Assembly: GCA_902790215.1 (NCBI GenBank)
Contig: CADAQX010000024.1
Span: 1-47,308 of the forward strand
Source of the DNA: an uncultured Bacteroidota bacterium
Lineage (GTDB): Bacteria > Bacteroidota > Bacteroidia > Bacteroidales > P3
Direction: 5' to 3'
DNA length: 47,308 nt
Part shown: in pieces, positions 38,491 through 47,122 of the stretch
Layout of the letters: each line of letters opens with the position of its first letter
Position numbering within the stretch: the stretch's first letter is position 1
Notes under the pieces: generated by a model
Told to the model about the DNA's origin: nothing
Databases searched by the model: none
What the model saw: the letters and a program-made list of their open reading frames with translations, nothing else
Position numbers and translations under genes: made by a program

Positions 38491-39543
38491 ATGCAGTTTA
38501 AAGATATTGAGGGTCAGCAGGTTCTTGCCAACAGGCTGACAGAAATAATCGATGCGGGACGCATCAGCCACGCCCAGTTATTCCTCGGCCCGACGGCCAG
38601 CGGCAGTCTGGCGCTGGCTGTTGCCTACGCCCAATATCTCTGCTGCGAGCATCGGCAGCATTACCCGGAGGGGTCGCCTTTGCGGGCCGACAGCTGCGGC
38701 GAATGCCCCAGCTGCCGCAAGTTTTCCCAGCTGATGCACAGCGACCTGCATCTGGTGTTCCCCACCACGACCACTGCCACGGTGACGAGCAAGCCCTGCG
38801 CGGAGGATTTCTACGAGGAGTTCCGCGCCTTTGTGGCCGACACCAATGGCGTGGGCACGGAGGACGAGTGGTTTTCGCGCCTGGGGGTGGAGAACAAGCA
38901 GGGCATGATTCGCGAGCGCGATGCCGACAATATCATCCGGGCGCTGGGCATGAAGTCGTATGAGGGTGGCTACAAGGTTGTGGTGGTGTGGATGGCGGAG
39001 CGCATGAACCTTGTGACGGCGAACACCCTGCTGAAGACCCTCGAGGAGCCGGCGGAGAAGACGCTGCTGCTGCTGGTGGCCGAGAGCCGCGACCGGCTGC
39101 TGCCCACCATCATGTCGAGGGTGCAGCAGGTGGTGGTGCCCAACCGGGGGACTGGCCTGTCGGAGGAGCGGAGGGAGGCTTTTGCCGCGCTCTTTGTGTC
39201 GTGGATGAGGCTGCTTTTCAAGCTGAACATGCAGCCCCTTTCGGCCTGGGTGGACCAGGCGGCGGGCATGGGTCGCGAAACCCAGAAGCTTTTCCTGCAG
39301 TATGTGCTTGAGGCATTGCGCGCCTGTTTCCTGCAGACGGCTGCGGGCTACAGCCTGGAAAGCGAGTTGCAGTTTGGCGACGCCAAGTTCGACACGGCGT
39401 TCCCCGCCAGAATCAAGCCCGCCAACATCGAGCAGATGAACGAGGCGGTGAACGAGGCCCTGTATGCCATAGAGCGCAACGCCAACGCCAAGATCACTTT
39501 TATGCAGCTCTCGTTCAAGATGAGCCGCTGTTTGAAAAAGTAA
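38491..39543 (+). CDS. holB: DNA polymerase III delta' subunit
   Basis: 350 residues, a clamp-loader subunit. The AAA+ fold is present with a degenerate P-loop (LGPTASGSLALA, 32-43, no Lys), normal for delta', which does not hydrolyse ATP. Zinc-module cysteines are at 51/52, 69, 72 and 75 (CGECPSC). The conserved ANTLLKTLEEPAEKTLLLLV and TIMSRVQQV (SRV in place of the usual SRC sensor motif) follow. It heads the run holB-ricT-gldH-PBP1A, an order I recognise as common in Bacteroidales. Confidence 0.93.
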   Translation: MQFKDIEGQQVLANRLTEIIDAGRISHAQLFLGPTASGSLALAVAYAQYLCCEHRQHYPEGSPLRADSCGECPSCRKFSQLMHSDLHLVFPTTTTATVTSKPCAEDFYEEFRAFVADTNGVGTEDEWFSRLGVENKQGMIRERDADNIIRALGMKSYEGGYKVVVVWMAERMNLVTANTLLKTLEEPAEKTLLLLVAESRDRLLPTIMSRVQQVVVPNRGTGLSEERREAFAALFVSWMRLLFKLNMQPLSAWVDQAAGMGRETQKLFLQYVLEALRACFLQTAAGYSLESELQFGDAKFDTAFPARIKPANIEQMNEAVNEALYAIERNANAKITFMQLSFKMSRCLKK

Positions 39544-39583
39544 GAACCAAGAGTCAAGAATTAAGAAGTATCATTAGAATACC

Positions 39584-41203
39584 ATGGAAGAAAAGAAATA
39601 CCCGGTGTCCGGGCAGACTATTGAAGACAAAGAGCAGAGAGTTAACCCGCAGGCGGCAGCTCCCGCTGAGCAACCGGCCGGCAACGCCGATGTGGACGAC
39701 GATGCCGCCACGGCCGAGGAGATGGAGGCCTTTATCCGTGACCGCCGCGAGAAGGAGAAACGCTCCAAGATAAAAGATGACGATGCCGACGAAGTGGATA
39801 TCTTCGGCGAGTATATGGCGCCGGAGAATTCGATAGACCCCTATCTGGAGCCCGACCCCACGCTGCCGTGGGTGAAATACGAGGAGAGCGTTTTCCTCTC
39901 GCGCGGGTGCAGACGGTGCCCCGAGTCGTATGTGCCGGTGAAGGAGTCGGAGACGCGCAGCTGCAGCAAGGTGACTTCGTGCAACTGGATGCGCGGCATC
40001 CGCCAGCCCGGCATCAAGCCTTTCGACTGCGTGGAGGTGCGCTTTAAGAACAACCGCAAGGACTTCTACCGCCTGCCCGACGGGCTGGAGGTGACCGAGG
40101 GCGACGTGGTGGCCGTGGAGGGTTCGCCGGGACACGACATCGGCATTGTGAGCCTGACGGGCGAGGTGTGCCGCATCCAGATGAAGAAACGCCGTGTGAA
40201 CCCGGAGGACGAGAATGTCCGCAAATTGTTCCGCCGTGCCAAGAGCACCGACCTGGAACGCTGGGTGGCCAGCCTGAAGAACGAGAACGAGGCCTTGCTC
40301 AAGACCCGCCGCATTGCCCAGGACCTGAACCTGGAGATGAAGGTGAACGATGTGGAGTACCAGGGCGACAACGCCAAGGCCATCTTTTACTATACCGCCG
40401 ACGACCGGGTGGACTTCCGCACGTTGATTAAGGTGCTGGCCGAGGAGTTCCACGTGCGCATCGAGATGAAGCAGATAGGCGTGCGCCAGGAGGCCGGCAA
40501 GGTGGGCGGCCTGGGCACCTGCGGCCGCGAGCTGTGCTGCAGCACCTGGCTGACCAATTTCAAGTCGGTGACCACCAGCGCCGCCAAGACACAGCAGATT
40601 CTGCCCAACCCGCAGAAGCTGGCCGGGCAGTGCGGCAAGCTGAAGTGCTGCCTCAACTTTGAGTGCGAGGTGTATGCCGACGCTTTGAAGAAGTTCCCGC
40701 CCGCCAATATCTCCATCCGCTTTAAGAAGGGGCTGGCCATGTATAAGAAGACCGATGTGTTCCGCGGCATCATGTGGTATGCCTATGAGAACGAGAGTGA
40801 CCTCTACGCCATCCCGGCCGAGAGCGTGAAGCAGCTGATAGAGATGAACCGCCATCAGGAGTATCCCGAGCGGCTGGAAGACTATCAGGTGGAACTGATG
40901 TCGACGGCGGCACTGGCACAGGAGACCGACAACGCCGAGTTCGAGCGTGAACTGCGCCGCATGTCGGACGACATGGCCGAGGCCGACACCCCGACGGGCA
41001 AGGAACAGCGCAGCGACGACCGCCACAACCGTGCCGGCGACAAGCGGCAGAACAACCGCCAGCGCAACGGGGAGCGCAGCGGCAAGCCCCGCCACAACCA
41101 GAACGACCCCGCCCGCAGCGACACCTCGCCGCGTCCGCGCAGCAGCCAGGCCGGCAACCGCCACCCTGCCCGCCGCAATCTCGGCAAGGACCGCCGCGAC
41201 TGA
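39584..41203 (+). CDS. ricT: RicT/PSP1-domain protein
   Basis: 539 residues. The PSP1 core spans about 95-400: EVRFKNNRKDFYRLP, YYTADDRVDFRTLIKVLAEEF, RIEMKQIGVRQEAGKVGGLG, CGRELCCSTW and QCGKLKCCLNFEC. The Cys pairs are those that bind iron-sulfur clusters in the Bacillus RicAFT complex, where RicT helps RNA processing; the Bacteroidetes role is not established. The acidic N-terminal (1-65) and Arg/Asn/Gly-rich C-terminal (470-539) tails look disordered and extend the protein well beyond the Bacillus length. It is 40 bp downstream of holB. Confidence 0.92.
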   Translation: MEEKKYPVSGQTIEDKEQRVNPQAAAPAEQPAGNADVDDDAATAEEMEAFIRDRREKEKRSKIKDDDADEVDIFGEYMAPENSIDPYLEPDPTLPWVKYEESVFLSRGCRRCPESYVPVKESETRSCSKVTSCNWMRGIRQPGIKPFDCVEVRFKNNRKDFYRLPDGLEVTEGDVVAVEGSPGHDIGIVSLTGEVCRIQMKKRRVNPEDENVRKLFRRAKSTDLERWVASLKNENEALLKTRRIAQDLNLEMKVNDVEYQGDNAKAIFYYTADDRVDFRTLIKVLAEEFHVRIEMKQIGVRQEAGKVGGLGTCGRELCCSTWLTNFKSVTTSAAKTQQILPNPQKLAGQCGKLKCCLNFECEVYADALKKFPPANISIRFKKGLAMYKKTDVFRGIMWYAYENESDLYAIPAESVKQLIEMNRHQEYPERLEDYQVELMSTAALAQETDNAEFERELRRMSDDMAEADTPTGKEQRSDDRHNRAGDKRQNNRQRNGERSGKPRHNQNDPARSDTSPRPRSSQAGNRHPARRNLGKDRRD

Positions 41204-41246
41204 TGCAACCTATCCGTATCTATCAACCCTATCCATTCTATCGCCA

Positions 41247-41726
41247 ATGAAAAGACAATACAGAACATTCGCCCTGCTGCCCCTGCTGTTCCTGCTCCTG
41301 CAGGGATGCGACAAGCAGGTATATTTCACCGATGAGCGCGACGTGGACGAGACCGGCTGGAACATGGCCGATGCAGCGGTGTTTGATGTTGATGTGGACG
41401 ATACCCTCCAGGTGTTCGACTTCTTCATCGATGTGCGCAACAGCGTCCATTTCCAGAAGGCCAATGTCTTTTTCTTCATCAACACCACCTTCCCCGACGG
41501 CAGCGTGGCCTACGACACCCTGGAGTGTCCGCTGGCCGATGTCGAGGGGCACTGGTATGGCCGCCGCACAGGCCGCTATGTGGACAGCCGCTTTGTCTTC
41601 CGCCGCCATGTGATATTCCCGCGCACGGGTCTGTACCGCTTCGAGATTCTCCATGGCATGCGCGACACCAATGTGGCGGGGCTGAAAAGCGTGGGGCTGC
41701 GCATAGAACGTTTCGGGACAAATTAA
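41247..41726 (+). CDS. gldH: Gliding-motility-type lipoprotein GldH
   Basis: 159 residues from the ATG at 41247, which begins a lipoprotein signal (LLLQGC, Cys21). The longer frame upstream overlaps ricT and is rejected. The body matches the GldH family: VYFTDERDVDETGWNMADAAVF, FDFFIDVRNSVHFQKANVFFFI, FPDGSVAYDTLECPLAD, FPRTGLYRFEILHGMR. GldH is needed for gliding in Flavobacterium but is kept in non-motile Bacteroidales, so a general envelope role is likely. The final A of its TAA stop is the first base of the inverted-repeat element that follows. Confidence 0.93.
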   Translation: MKRQYRTFALLPLLFLLLQGCDKQVYFTDERDVDETGWNMADAAVFDVDVDDTLQVFDFFIDVRNSVHFQKANVFFFINTTFPDGSVAYDTLECPLADVEGHWYGRRTGRYVDSRFVFRRHVIFPRTGLYRFEILHGMRDTNVAGLKSVGLRIERFGTN

Positions 41727-41890
41727 GAAGCTGTTTAAAATTTAATTCAATGATTTTCTTAAAGAACCTGAACGGCATATTTTCCACCTTTCCTCAGTCA
41801 CAATGGCCCCCCATTGCTCCATCGGAAAGGCGAAAAATCTGCTCGTCCATGTCCATAATAAAATTTATCAATCAAATTTAAACAGCTTCT
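41726..41890. mobile_element. MITE-like element with 14-bp terminal inverted repeats
   Basis: Perfect inverted ends AGAAGCTGTTTAAA (41726-41739) and its complement (41877-41890), extending imperfectly a further ~8 bp (ATTTAATT/TTTGATT), bound a 165-bp AT-rich segment without a gene. Size and structure suit a non-autonomous transposable element. Target-site duplication is unclear. It sits between gldH and the PBP1A gene. Confidence 0.7.
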
Positions 41891-41905
41891 AAAAACAGAA
41901 AAACT

Positions 41906-44158
41906 ATGGCAAAGAAAAAAAACAAGAACAACAGCGACACCATCCGCACTGCCTGGAAGATATTCGCAGGAGTGTGGGCCTTTATATTCCTGTTCTTTAT
42001 CCTGCTGTCGTTGGGATGGCTGGGATTCATGCCCTCCTTCGAGGAGCTGGAGAACCCCCAGAGCAACCAGGCCACCGAGGTTATCTCCGCCGACGGCGAG
42101 ATATTGGGCTTTATCGGCATAGAGAACCGCTCCAATGTCACCTACGACGAGCTGTCGCCCAATCTGGTCAATGCCCTTATCGCCACCGAGGATGTGCGTT
42201 TCTACAAGCACTCCGGCATCGACCCGCGCAGCCTGTTCCGTGTCTTCTTCAAGACCCTTATCGGACGCCACAGCAGCAGCGGCGGCGGCAGTACCATCAC
42301 GCAGCAGCTGGCCAAGAACCTCTTCCCCCGCGAACATAAGGGCGCTATAGGCACGGTGTTTTCGAAGTTCAAGGAGTGGGTGGTGGCCGTGAAGCTGGAA
42401 CACAACTACTCCAAGCAGGAGATTATTGCCATGTACTTCAACACCGTTGACTTCGGCAGCAACTCCTTCGGCATCAAGACCGCCGCCAAGACTTTCTTTG
42501 ACAAGACGCCCACCGACCTCACAGTCAACGAGGCGGCTATGCTGGTGGGCCTGCTGAAGGCTCCCACAGCCTACAGCCCCGTGCTGCATCCCGAGGCCGC
42601 CCTCAACCGCCGCAACACCGTGCTGTCGCAGATGCACCGCTACAACTACCTCAGCGACGAGGACTATGAGAAATACAAGGAGGAGAAAATCGACGTGTCG
42701 CATTACAGTCCCCAGAGCCACAACGACGGCCTGGCCACCTATCTGCGCGAGTACATACGCACCTTTATGAAAGACTGGTGCAAGCACCACCGCAACAGCG
42801 ACGGCGAGCACTACGACGTGCACAAGGACGGTCTGCGTATCTACACCACCATCGACTCGCGCATGCAGCGCTATGCCGAGGCCGCCGTGCGCGAGCACAT
42901 GAGCAAGGAGGTGCAGCCCCAGTTCAACCGCGAGCTGAAAGCCCGCGGCGGCAACCCCTTCTGCGACATCAGCCCCGAGCAGCAGGAGAAGATACTGGTG
43001 CAGGCCATGAAGGGCAGCGACCGCTACTACCAGCTGCACAAGGTGCAGGGCAAGAGCGAGAAGGAGTGCCGCAAGATTTTTAAGGAGAAAGTCAAGATGC
43101 GCGTCTTCTCGTGGAAAGGCAATATCGACACCACCATGTCGCCCTGGGACTCGCTGCTCTACTACAAGAAGTTCCTCAACGTGGGCATGATGTCCGTAGA
43201 ACCCGGCACGGGCTATGTCAAGGCCTACGTGGGCGGCATCAACTACCGCTACTTCAAATACGACAACGTCATGAGCCACCGCCAGGTGGGTTCGACGTTC
43301 AAACCCTTTGTCTATACCATGGCGCTGCAGGACCTGGGCATGTACCCCTGCACCGAGGTGCCCAACTCGGAGGTCTGCTTCGAGGTGTGGGGCCAGCCGG
43401 ACTGGTGCCCCAAGAACTCCTCGCACGAGCGCGAGAACCAGATGGTCACCCTCAAATGGGCCTTGGCGCACTCCATCAACTGGGTGTCGGCCTACCTGAT
43501 GAAACAGGGCTCCCCCGAGCAGGTGATAGCCATTGCCCGCAAGATGGGTGTGGCCAGCGAGATTGACGCCGTCCCCGCCATCTGTGTGGGTACTCCCGAG
43601 ATTACCGTCTATGAGATGGCAGGCGCCATGGCCACCTTCGCCAACAAAGGCGAATATGTCGAGCCTATCTTCATCACCCGCATCGAAGACAAGAAAGGCA
43701 CCGTGCTCGACCGCTTCACCCCCGACCGCCACGAGGCCATCAGCGAGCGCACGGCCTACATGATGATAGAACTCATGAAGGGAGTGGTGCAGAGCGGTAC
43801 AGGTGTCCGTCTCAACTATAAGTATCATCTCAATGAGTTCACCAACTTTATTGCGGGCAAGACGGGTACTACCCAGAACAACTCTGACTGCTGGTTTGTG
43901 GGCATCACACCCAAGCTGGCCACCGCCATCTGGACCGGCGGCGAGGTGCGCAGCATCCACTTCCGCAACATGACCTTCGGACAAGGTGCCGCACAAGCTC
44001 TGCCCATCTTTGGCTACTATATGCGCAGCATCTATACCGACAAGTCGCTCAAGTTCCCGCGCGGCGACTTCGACCGTCCCAATGTGCCCCTTGATGTAGA
44101 GCTCGACTGCTCGCGCTTCCGTCAGGAAGTGGCCGAGGAAGACCCCTACGACTTCTAA
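41906..44158 (+). CDS. mrcA: Class A penicillin-binding protein 1A
   Basis: 750 residues, bifunctional peptidoglycan synthase of the inner membrane. One transmembrane helix (about 19-40). The glycosyltransferase (GT51) domain has ATEDVRFYKHSGID (catalytic Glu95) and GGGSTITQQLAKNLF (127-141). The transpeptidase domain has STFKPF (active-site Ser about 463), SIN (about 523) and KTGTT (about 652). No large C-terminal extension. An ~80-residue segment between the domains (about 330-420, KEVQPQFNRELKARGG onward) is typical of Bacteroidetes. The MITE-like element precedes it and the hairpin array begins right after its stop. Confidence 0.95.
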   Translation: MAKKKNKNNSDTIRTAWKIFAGVWAFIFLFFILLSLGWLGFMPSFEELENPQSNQATEVISADGEILGFIGIENRSNVTYDELSPNLVNALIATEDVRFYKHSGIDPRSLFRVFFKTLIGRHSSSGGGSTITQQLAKNLFPREHKGAIGTVFSKFKEWVVAVKLEHNYSKQEIIAMYFNTVDFGSNSFGIKTAAKTFFDKTPTDLTVNEAAMLVGLLKAPTAYSPVLHPEAALNRRNTVLSQMHRYNYLSDEDYEKYKEEKIDVSHYSPQSHNDGLATYLREYIRTFMKDWCKHHRNSDGEHYDVHKDGLRIYTTIDSRMQRYAEAAVREHMSKEVQPQFNRELKARGGNPFCDISPEQQEKILVQAMKGSDRYYQLHKVQGKSEKECRKIFKEKVKMRVFSWKGNIDTTMSPWDSLLYYKKFLNVGMMSVEPGTGYVKAYVGGINYRYFKYDNVMSHRQVGSTFKPFVYTMALQDLGMYPCTEVPNSEVCFEVWGQPDWCPKNSSHERENQMVTLKWALAHSINWVSAYLMKQGSPEQVIAIARKMGVASEIDAVPAICVGTPEITVYEMAGAMATFANKGEYVEPIFITRIEDKKGTVLDRFTPDRHEAISERTAYMMIELMKGVVQSGTGVRLNYKYHLNEFTNFIAGKTGTTQNNSDCWFVGITPKLATAIWTGGEVRSIHFRNMTFGQGAAQALPIFGYYMRSIYTDKSLKFPRGDFDRPNVPLDVELDCSRFRQEVAEEDPYDF

Positions 44159-44370
44159 GGAGTACGAGCACCTTGCTCGTAACATTTAAGGAGAACGAGC
44201 ACCTTGCTCGTAACATCTAAGGAGTACGAGCATCTTGCTCGTAACATTTAGGGAACACGAGCACCATGCTCGTAACATTTAAGGAACACGAGCACCTTGC
44301 TCGTAACTTTAGGGAACACGAGCACCTTGCTCGTAACATTTAAAGAGAACGAGCATCTTGCTCGTAAAAT
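44159..44370. repeat. Seven tandem 31-bp hairpin repeats
   Basis: Seven units at 44164, 44195, 44226, 44257, 44288, 44318 and 44349, each ACGAGCA-(CCT, TCT or CCA)-TGCTCGT (a perfect 7-bp stem with 3-nt loop) plus a ~14-bp AT-rich linker (AACATTTAAGGAG). They fill the whole gap between PBP1A and rlmN. Differences between units fall mainly in the loop and linker, while all stems are intact. Confidence 0.95.
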
Positions 44371-44386
44371 CTGTAACAATAACATA

Positions 44387-45481
44387 ATGACAAAGGTGAA
44401 TCTCTTCGGCATGACCCTTGCAGAACTCGAAGGCCTCTGCGCCTCCGAGGGCATGCCCCGCTTTGCCGCCAAGCAGATGGCCGACTGGCTCTATGCCAAG
44501 CATGTCGACAGCATCGACGGGATGACCAACCTCTCGCTGAAAGCCCGCGCGCGGCTGAACGAGACAGCCTGCATAGGCCGTCAGGCTCCCATCAACTGCC
44601 AGGTGTCGCGCGATGGTACAAAGAAGTACCTCTTTGAAATTGAAAATTCAAAATTGAAAATTGAAAATAATGCTGACGCCGGCAATAACTCTCAATTCTC
44701 AATTCTCAATTCTCAATTAACCAAGTACGTTGAGGCAGTATATATCCCCGACGGCGACCGTGCCACCCTCTGCATCTCCTGCCAGGCAGGCTGCCGGATG
44801 GGGTGCCGTTTCTGTGTCACCGGCCAGCAGGGGTTTCATGGCAGTCTCTCCGCCGCCGACATCCTCAACCAGATTTTCTCCATCCCCGAGTTCGACCGGC
44901 TCACCAATATCGTCTATATGGGCATGGGTGAGCCGATGGATAATCTTGATGCTGTGCTGCGCAGTACTGAGGTGCTCACCGCCCCCTGGGGGTTGGGCTG
45001 GAGCCCCAAGCGCATCACCGTCTCCACCGTGGGCATCATCCCGGGATTGGAGCGATTCCTCAACGAAAGCCAGTGCCATGTGGCTGTGAGTTTGCACAAC
45101 CCCTTTGCCGCCGAGCGGCAGGACGTCATGCCCATGCAGCGGGCCTATCCCATAGCCGATGTCATAGCGCTGCTGCGCCGATACGACTGGAGCGGCCAGC
45201 GGCGCATATCGTTTGAGTATATCATGTTCCGCGGCCTCAACGACGACACCCGTCATGCTGCCGAGCTGGTGCGCCTGCTCAAGGGGCTCTACTGCCGGGT
45301 CAACCTCATCCGCTTCCATGCCTCGCCCCAAACGCCCTACAAAACCTCCTCGCCCCAGACCATCGACACCTTCCGCGACTATCTCAATGCCCACGGCGTC
45401 ACCTGCACCCTCCGCGCCTCGCGCGGCGAAGACATCATGGCCGCCTGCGGCCTCCTCGCCGGACAGAAGAAAAACGGGTGA
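44387..45481 (+). CDS. rlmN: 23S rRNA/tRNA adenine-C2 methyltransferase RlmN
   Basis: 364 residues from the ATG at 44387; the open frame begins earlier inside the hairpin array and is rejected. This radical-SAM enzyme methylates A2503 of 23S rRNA and A37 of some tRNAs. The cluster motif CRMGCRFC (136-143), RATLCISCQAGC, YMGMGEPMDN, SLHNPF, EYIMFRGLND, and the catalytic Cys in MAACGLL near the C-terminus are intact. Between KYLFE and VEAVYIPDGDRATLC an insert of about 25-28 residues (roughly 86-113) is encoded by filler repeats and has no counterpart in normal RlmN. All active-site parts remain, so the protein is probably functional. Confidence 0.95.
   Translation: MTKVNLFGMTLAELEGLCASEGMPRFAAKQMADWLYAKHVDSIDGMTNLSLKARARLNETACIGRQAPINCQVSRDGTKKYLFEIENSKLKIENNADAGNNSQFSILNSQLTKYVEAVYIPDGDRATLCISCQAGCRMGCRFCVTGQQGFHGSLSAADILNQIFSIPEFDRLTNIVYMGMGEPMDNLDAVLRSTEVLTAPWGLGWSPKRITVSTVGIIPGLERFLNESQCHVAVSLHNPFAAERQDVMPMQRAYPIADVIALLRRYDWSGQRRISFEYIMFRGLNDDTRHAAELVRLLKGLYCRVNLIRFHASPQTPYKTSSPQTIDTFRDYLNAHGVTCTLRASRGEDIMAACGLLAGQKKNG
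44635..44720 (+). repeat. GAAAATT/CTCAATT filler inside rlmN
   Basis: 5' arm of GAAAATT units (44635-44668), a 19-nt unique centre, and a 3' arm of CTCAATT 7-mers (44688-44720). The arms are approximate complements. Translated in frame as LKIENN...NSQFSILNSQL. Confidence 0.85.
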
Positions 45482-45630
45482 AAGTGCTGATTCCCCACCT
45501 CACCCTACTCCTCTCGTTTCCTCCCATCCTCCTTACAGCCAACGCTATAGCGCGAAGGGCGAAAAAATATTTTTCAACACGCGTTACTTTTTTGCCTTTT
45601 TTACGTCTAATATAGAAAAAGTTTTCGAAC

Positions 45631-46149
45631 TTGGCTTCGGACAGACATATCAAAGAAAAGGAATTCGAGGAGATGCTCCGCAACATGGACAGCATCATCT
45701 ACCGGATATGCTTTGCCTTCACCAACCGGCAGCCCGACAATGTTGACGACCTCTACCAGGAGATAACGTGTAAGCTCTGGAAAGGCTGGCTCGGCTATCG
45801 GGGAGAGTGCGACCTCAGGACGTGGGTTTACCGCATAGCCTACAACACCGCCGTGGACGACTACCGCGCACGGCACGCCACCGACAGCCAACGCTTTGTG
45901 CCGTTCGATGACGACCTGAGCGACAACCTGACCGATGAAGTCCACGAGGAACAAGTGGATACCCTCTACCGGCTCATCGACCGGCTCTCCGACAAAGACA
46001 AAGAGATTGTCTTCCTCTACCTCGACCAAGTGCCGGAAAAAGAGATTGCCCGCGTCATTGGCAAAAGTGTGCCCGCAGTGAAACAGTCCATCTATCGTAT
46101 AAAAAACAAATTAAAGAAACAATATGAAAAAGAGAGAAACAAAAGGTGA
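45631..46149 (+). CDS. ECF sigma-70 factor, cassette 2
   Basis: 172 residues if the TTG at 45631 is the start, supported by alignment with cassette 1 (EFEEML with EFSRML, same distance from the end). The next ATG (45673) would cut region 2. Region 2 shows NVDDLYQEITCKLWKGW and GECDLRTWVYRIAYNTAVDDYR. Region 4 shows DKEIVFLYLDQVPEKEIARV and SVPAVKQSIYRIKNKLKK. It is clearly paralogous to 33896-34411. It overlaps the membrane-partner gene by 26 nt, as in cassette 1. A weak TACTTTTTTG sits about 35 bp upstream. Confidence 0.9.
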   Translation: MASDRHIKEKEFEEMLRNMDSIIYRICFAFTNRQPDNVDDLYQEITCKLWKGWLGYRGECDLRTWVYRIAYNTAVDDYRARHATDSQRFVPFDDDLSDNLTDEVHEEQVDTLYRLIDRLSDKDKEIVFLYLDQVPEKEIARVIGKSVPAVKQSIYRIKNKLKKQYEKERNKR

Positions 46150-46717
46150 CGACGCTTTCTTCGCCGAGTTACAAAGCATCTGGGACAGTCACTCCCGGCG
46201 GGTGGAGAAGATAGTGCGCGAGTCTGAAAGCCGCCGGCCGCTCAACTATCGCTATGCCGAGAGCTGCCAGCAGCCCTCACCGCCCGTTCCTCCCCTCGTT
46301 GCAGCACGCCGCATGGTGGGAGTGCGGCTTGCCGCTGTCATTGCCCTTCTTCTGGTCGTGGCAGGCTTCCTTCTACTCTTCAGGGGCAGCCCTGCCCCCC
46401 ACGACACCCTGCAGGCCGGCCTCCCCGAGCCATCCCTCCCCGTCGCTACGCCTCCGGCGGCAGCTCCCGTAGCCGTGCCCCATGCCGTCCCCCGCCACGT
46501 CACCGTGGCAAAAGCCGGGACAGATGCCCGCACCCCCCTGCCCCCCACCGGCGACACCCCGCTGTCCCAACCCGCCGCACCCGCCGACTCCCTGTGCCAG
46601 CCCTGCACTACCATCTCCTTCGACAACGTTCAATACACCGCACTCTACTGCAACAACGAAACCTGCGACACCCAACACTACCTCTACCAAGCATTCGTCG
46701 CCCTCAACCTGGCATAA
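46124..46717 (+). CDS. Membrane partner of the sigma factor (anti-sigma candidate), cassette 2
   Basis: 197 residues. N-terminal DDAFFAELQSIWDSHSRRVE matches cassette 1. One transmembrane helix (about 66-88, VRLAAVIALLLVVAGFLLLF), then a Pro/Ala-rich extracytoplasmic stretch (about 90-160) and a Cys-containing end (CQPCTTISFDNVQYTALYCNNETC). The short cytoplasmic part, single helix and periplasmic domain fit an anti-sigma factor, though no named domain is visible. The N-terminal segment is the only part shared with cassette 1, so it is the likely sigma-binding element. Confidence 0.75.
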   Translation: MKKRETKGDDAFFAELQSIWDSHSRRVEKIVRESESRRPLNYRYAESCQQPSPPVPPLVAARRMVGVRLAAVIALLLVVAGFLLLFRGSPAPHDTLQAGLPEPSLPVATPPAAAPVAVPHAVPRHVTVAKAGTDARTPLPPTGDTPLSQPAAPADSLCQPCTTISFDNVQYTALYCNNETCDTQHYLYQAFVALNLA

Positions 46718-46769
46718 CCCCAACCAGCAACCAAACCCGATAATTCCGAACCCTAAAAACCCCATCATC

Positions 46770-47122
46770 ATGAACAAAGCCGTACTCCTCACCCTGCTCT
46801 CATCCTCGACGTCACCGTCATCTTGGCCAAAGACTCCGCCACCTTTGTTTGGCTGATGAAAGAATTCTTTTTTACCCAAACATATACTAAAGCCGTATCT
46901 GACAATGCACTTGATAATAAAAACCTTGCATCATTCACGTTAATATCAAAAAAACACCCCTTTAACAAAGTATTCTACGACAAAGTGGATGAATGCGATT
47001 TTGTATTGGCATCAACATACTACAAACGAATTAACATATATCACACCCGGAATAAACAACAAATAAAACCATTGATAAAGCTCGCAACTAAAACAATAAC
47101 CCCAAAACTCAATAACAAATGA
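46770..47122 (+). pseudogene. Broken counterpart of the small exported protein, cassette 2
   Basis: Starts with a signal-like MNKAVLLTLL in one frame. Within 12 codons the homologous continuation (LDVTVILAKDSATFVWLMKEF, from about 46802) is in another frame, and about 45 residues present in cassette 1 are missing between the two parts. The second frame then runs to the TGA at 47120, which overlaps the lipopeptide start. A TTG at 46823 could still start a 99-residue cytoplasmic product. The downstream part is noticeably AT-rich compared with its neighbours. Confidence 0.65.

Noticed and set aside
39554-41164. 536-codon open frame antisense to ricT
   Set aside because: Shadow with His/Leu/Ala-rich low-complexity sequence; ricT on the plus strand has conserved Cys motifs.
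41798-44185. 795-codon open frame antisense to PBP1A, longer than the PBP1A gene itself
   Set aside because: Composition is that of an antisense shadow (Val/Leu/His/Gly-rich, no domain). PBP1A has all catalytic motifs in the other strand. GC-rich codon use keeps the reverse frame open.
44159-44370. CRISPR array
   Set aside because: Repeats are contiguous 31-bp units with short similar linkers, no unique spacers and no cas genes. They are tandem hairpins.
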